Shown piece after piece: positions 61,341 to 64,000 of a stretch of DNA of 64,000 bases. This DNA comes from Liolophura sinensis (Eukaryota; Mollusca; Polyplacophora; Chitonida; Chitonidae). The notes below the pieces were generated by a model. That model searched no databases. It was not told the DNA's origin and worked only from the letters and a program-made list of their open reading frames with translations. Both the position numbers and the translations under genes were made by a program. Where the stretch lies: contig NC_088304.1 of the NCBI RefSeq assembly GCF_032854445.1, positions 15,289,850 to 15,353,849 of the forward strand, given 5' to 3'. The first letter of the stretch is position 1. Each line of letters starts with the position of its first letter.

Positions 61341-61976
61341 TGCCGAAAAAAAACAGCACCTTTAAATTGCCAAATTTTTATGTCGATAAGGGAGCTATAA
61401 CCACCATCCGGTTGTTTACTTTACGAACAAGCAGACGCCAGAGAGCTCTCAAAGGGAGATAACTGCTGTGGAATAAATGTACGTGATCGTTGGATATTAG
61501 CACAAGATCATTGGATATTGCCTTGCAAATGTAGGATAATCCGTTGTGAGCATGACATTGCATTCCTTGGCGCGCGATCATTGTACATCATGTTTGTGGA
61601 ATATCATGTGACCGTCTCTTAACCAATGGTAACTGAGAATTATCTTATGAGGTATAATAAAATTTTTTCTACAGAGTGGTGGCATGTCCTTGCTGAAGAT
61701 CACTAACTTGCCTTTGGCGAGTGCCATTTGCTCAAATCTACCACAGGCCATTGGCCTGTATCATAAAATATAAATTTTAATTATCGTAAATATTTATAAA
61801 TAAACAGTTATATACATATAGATTTCTAGATAAACTATTTTTAAAATATGCTGATTTTCGAGTTTTAACTGTAATTTTTCTTTTGTCTGATTTTAAACAT
61901 GTCTGAAAGTTTTGTTTTACTTTTGATATTCACATATCATATCGAAAACCTTAACCGTCTCGTGTTGTCACTTTGT

Positions 61977-62043
61977 TCTCGCCACGATATGGCTGAAATA
62001 TTGCCGATGTGGGGTTAAGCCATAATCATTCATTCATTCATTT
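61977..62043 (+). mobile_element. SINE-like 3' tail of another family
   Basis: 'cgccacgatatggctgaaat' then 'attgccgatgtggggttaag' and an (ATTC)n end. The phrase type is widespread in molluscan repeats; a reversed piece is at 43503-43530. Confidence 0.5.
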
Positions 62044-62589
62044 AAATCTACCACAAGGTGTTTGAAAATGATGCAGTATACCCTTATTCAGGGCACAGTT
62101 TCTGCAAGTCATGAACATGACTGCTGTAAAAAGAAATTCTTAAGTGTGGCATTAAATGCAGTTAAATGAATACATGTAAATAAATACATGTAAATAAATA
62201 TTTCCTCCACCTGTAAACTTGACCTCGGTCATGCAAGATATAAGGTCAGCATAAAGTCAGTGACATAAATAAGGAAACTAGTAGTTTAGTATTTGTTGAG
62301 AACATACATGTACATGTAGCTGTTATCCAGATTCTTATGAAAAAAATTGTGCATGTTGGGAAAGTTGCATTCCGAACAAAGCTCAGTGGCCTGAAAGTTA
62401 CTTTCATAGCCGCTCCGATCTTCACAATGAGTCTTTTAGAAGTGAGTGTCTGATATCCTAGTGAAAAAAAAACAAAGTTGTCTTTCTGGCTGATACATGT
62501 AGATTAATTGCAGCATGCAATTTTACAAAGTTGATGAGTGGTGAAACCACAGAGTGGGATTTAATTAGATGTAGCAAAAACAATAGGCA

Positions 62590-63195
62590 CATGTAGTTGT
62601 TCCTCAGGGCTATGACATGCTATATACATGTACATGTCAGTTGTTGCTCATAGCTATTACAGACTGCATGTATGTGTCAGTTGTTCCTCAAAGCTATTGA
62701 AAGCTACGTGTTCCTGAGGTCTGTTACAAGCTCCATGTACATGTCAGTTGTTCCTCAGAGCTAGTACCAGCTCCGTGTATGTGTCAATTGTTCCTCAAAG
62801 CTATTACAAGCTGCATGTACAAGTCAGTTGTTCCTCAAAGCTATGACAAGCTCCATGTACATGTCAGTTGTTCCTCAGAGCTATTACCAGCTCCGTGTAT
62901 GTGTCAGTTGTTCCTCAAAGCTATTACAAGCTACATGTACAAGTCAGTTGTTCCTCAAAGCTATGACAAGCTCCATGTATGTGTCAGTTGTTCCTCAAAG
63001 CTATTACAAGCTGCATGTACAAGTCAATTGTTCCTCAAAGCTATTACAAGCTGCATGTACAGGTCAGTTGTTCCTCAGGGCTATTACAAGCTACATGTAC
63101 AGGTCAGTTGTTCCTCAGGGCTGTTACAAGCTGCATGTACAGGTCAGTTGTTCCTCAAAGCTATTACAAGCTCCATGTACAGGCCAGTTGACTCG
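62590..63195 (+). repeat. 40-bp minisatellite, about 14 copies
   Basis: Unit 'cagttgttcctcaaagctat' plus 'tacaagctgcatgtacaagt', with subtypes (ccatgtacatgt, ccgtgtatgtgt, gcatgtacaggt). Stop-poor in forward frames, so it mimics genes of up to 214 codons. Confidence 0.95.
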
Positions 63196-63249
63196 CTGTC
63201 ATGGCCACACATACAGTACATGTACGTGTCTTTTAATATGTTAAATATG

Positions 63250-63434
63250 TTATTGGTTTATTTGATTGGTGTTTTACGCCATACTCAAGAATGTTTCACT
63301 TATATGATGGCGGCCAGCATTATGGTGGGGAGGAAATTGGGCAGATCCCGTGGGAAAACCCATGACGATCCGCAGGTTGTTGGCAGACCTTCCCATTTAC
63401 GGGTGGAGAGGAAGCCATCATGAGCTGGACCAAT
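63250..63434 (-). mobile_element. tRNA-derived SINE, reverse, 5'-truncated
   Basis: 'ttggtttatttgattggtgt', 'tttacgccatactcaagaat', 'cagcattatggtggggagga' and 'gccatcatgagctggac', the reversed main SINE family. Lies 55 bases after the 40-bp minisatellite. Confidence 0.85.
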
Positions 63435-64000
63435 TAATTTAATGATATACAATGGTGTAAATCTTTTCAGCTGCTGTAATATTTCATGAAGTTAATGTGA
63501 GCAAAACATTCAGCTGTATACACCTCCCAGATCAGGTTGTGATAATTAAGTTAGCTGAGTCTGCAACCTAGATTCAGGAACGGCACCACCCAACTACATG
63601 TACATGTTGCGAGTTAGGTTGACCTGATGACATGTTGAAGGGGGTGAGGGATGGTATGATTCACCAGATGAGGTCATGGAGACTAGGGATAGTGTCATGT
63701 GCAGGTATACATGGTATAAGGGGTAGGAAGTTGTGAGGGACATGGGGAAGGGAAGGGGCGCGCGTTACGTGTATGCCATGTACTTACCCCATCACCTGTT
63801 AACGAGGCTGTCTGCTACTTAAACCTCCCCCACTTCTTGTTTAACAGGTGTGAGGCGTCTTTAATTACATCTCAGGTACATGTGGAAGGCGCTTGTATTT
63901 GACAGTGCTACAAGCAAGTGCGCTCCACCTGATGTGTGTAATTAGTTGCCATGGTGACATGCTTAAGTTTTAAGTGGAGGGTCAGGTCAAAGATCTACAT

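Larger units (their letters stand above)
47551..64000 (+). other. MYO18A intron 1 (at least 16.4 kb, continues past the window)
   Basis: After the GTAAGT donor I find no further exon of the myosin and no other recognisable gene. The interval holds minisatellites at 50.5, 52.0, 58.2, 60.1 and 62.9 kb, SINEs at 51.7, 51.9, 56.3 and 63.3 kb, and an inverted repeat at 61.2 kb. Short exons of an alternative promoter could be missed by eye. Confidence 0.7.

Noticed and set aside
62779-63423. 214-codon frame
   Set aside because: Runs through the 40-bp minisatellite into a reversed SINE; not a gene.

Overview
The window is nuclear DNA of a lophotrochozoan animal, most likely a mollusc. It is AT-rich and intron-rich with no operon structure, and contains three identifiable multi-exon genes, all on the + strand. 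It is littered with tRNA-derived SINEs whose 3' ends carry the 'gtgaaatattcttgagta' type of tail common in molluscan genomes, and with long minisatellites. A 200-N scaffold gap (19998-20197) shows that it is a draft assembly.

Layout. (1) 1.7-9.3 kb: a three-exon GT22-family ER mannosyltransferase, closest in motif pattern to PIGB (third-mannose transferase of GPI anchor synthesis), with an unusual TPR-like C-terminus. Its last exon carries an exact 85-bp tandem duplication that shifts the frame. (2) 9.3-19.9 kb: a repeat graveyard with an LTR-like fossil bearing heat-shock-element motifs, a broken CR1/jockey-type LINE, a Penelope-like remnant, hairpin elements and SINEs. (3) 20.5-35.6 kb: a complete four-exon cytosolic fatty-acid-binding protein gene with the classical FABP exon plan and a 13.6-kb first intron. 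That intron holds three perfect AGGTCA direct repeats (one DR1, two DR4) and several minisatellites; one 28-bp array stops 85 bp before exon 2. (4) 35.6-45.9 kb: intergenic DNA dominated by a 3.1-kb minisatellite with a 34-bp unit. (5) 46.4-64 kb: the first coding exon of unconventional myosin XVIIIA (KE-rich segment plus PDZ domain), then at least 16 kb of its first intron with further minisatellites and SINEs. The motor domain must lie beyond the right edge.

The three genes serve unrelated functions (GPI or glycan assembly in the ER, lipid transport in the cytosol, actin scaffolding at Golgi or cortex); nothing suggests a functional cluster. I found no plainly new multi-gene system. The best leads are the nuclear-receptor-type sites inside the FABP gene, the mannosyltransferase with a TPR-like tail and frame-breaking duplication, a possible hammerhead-like fold in the Penelope remnant, and the promoter-like heat-shock motifs in the LTR-like fossil.
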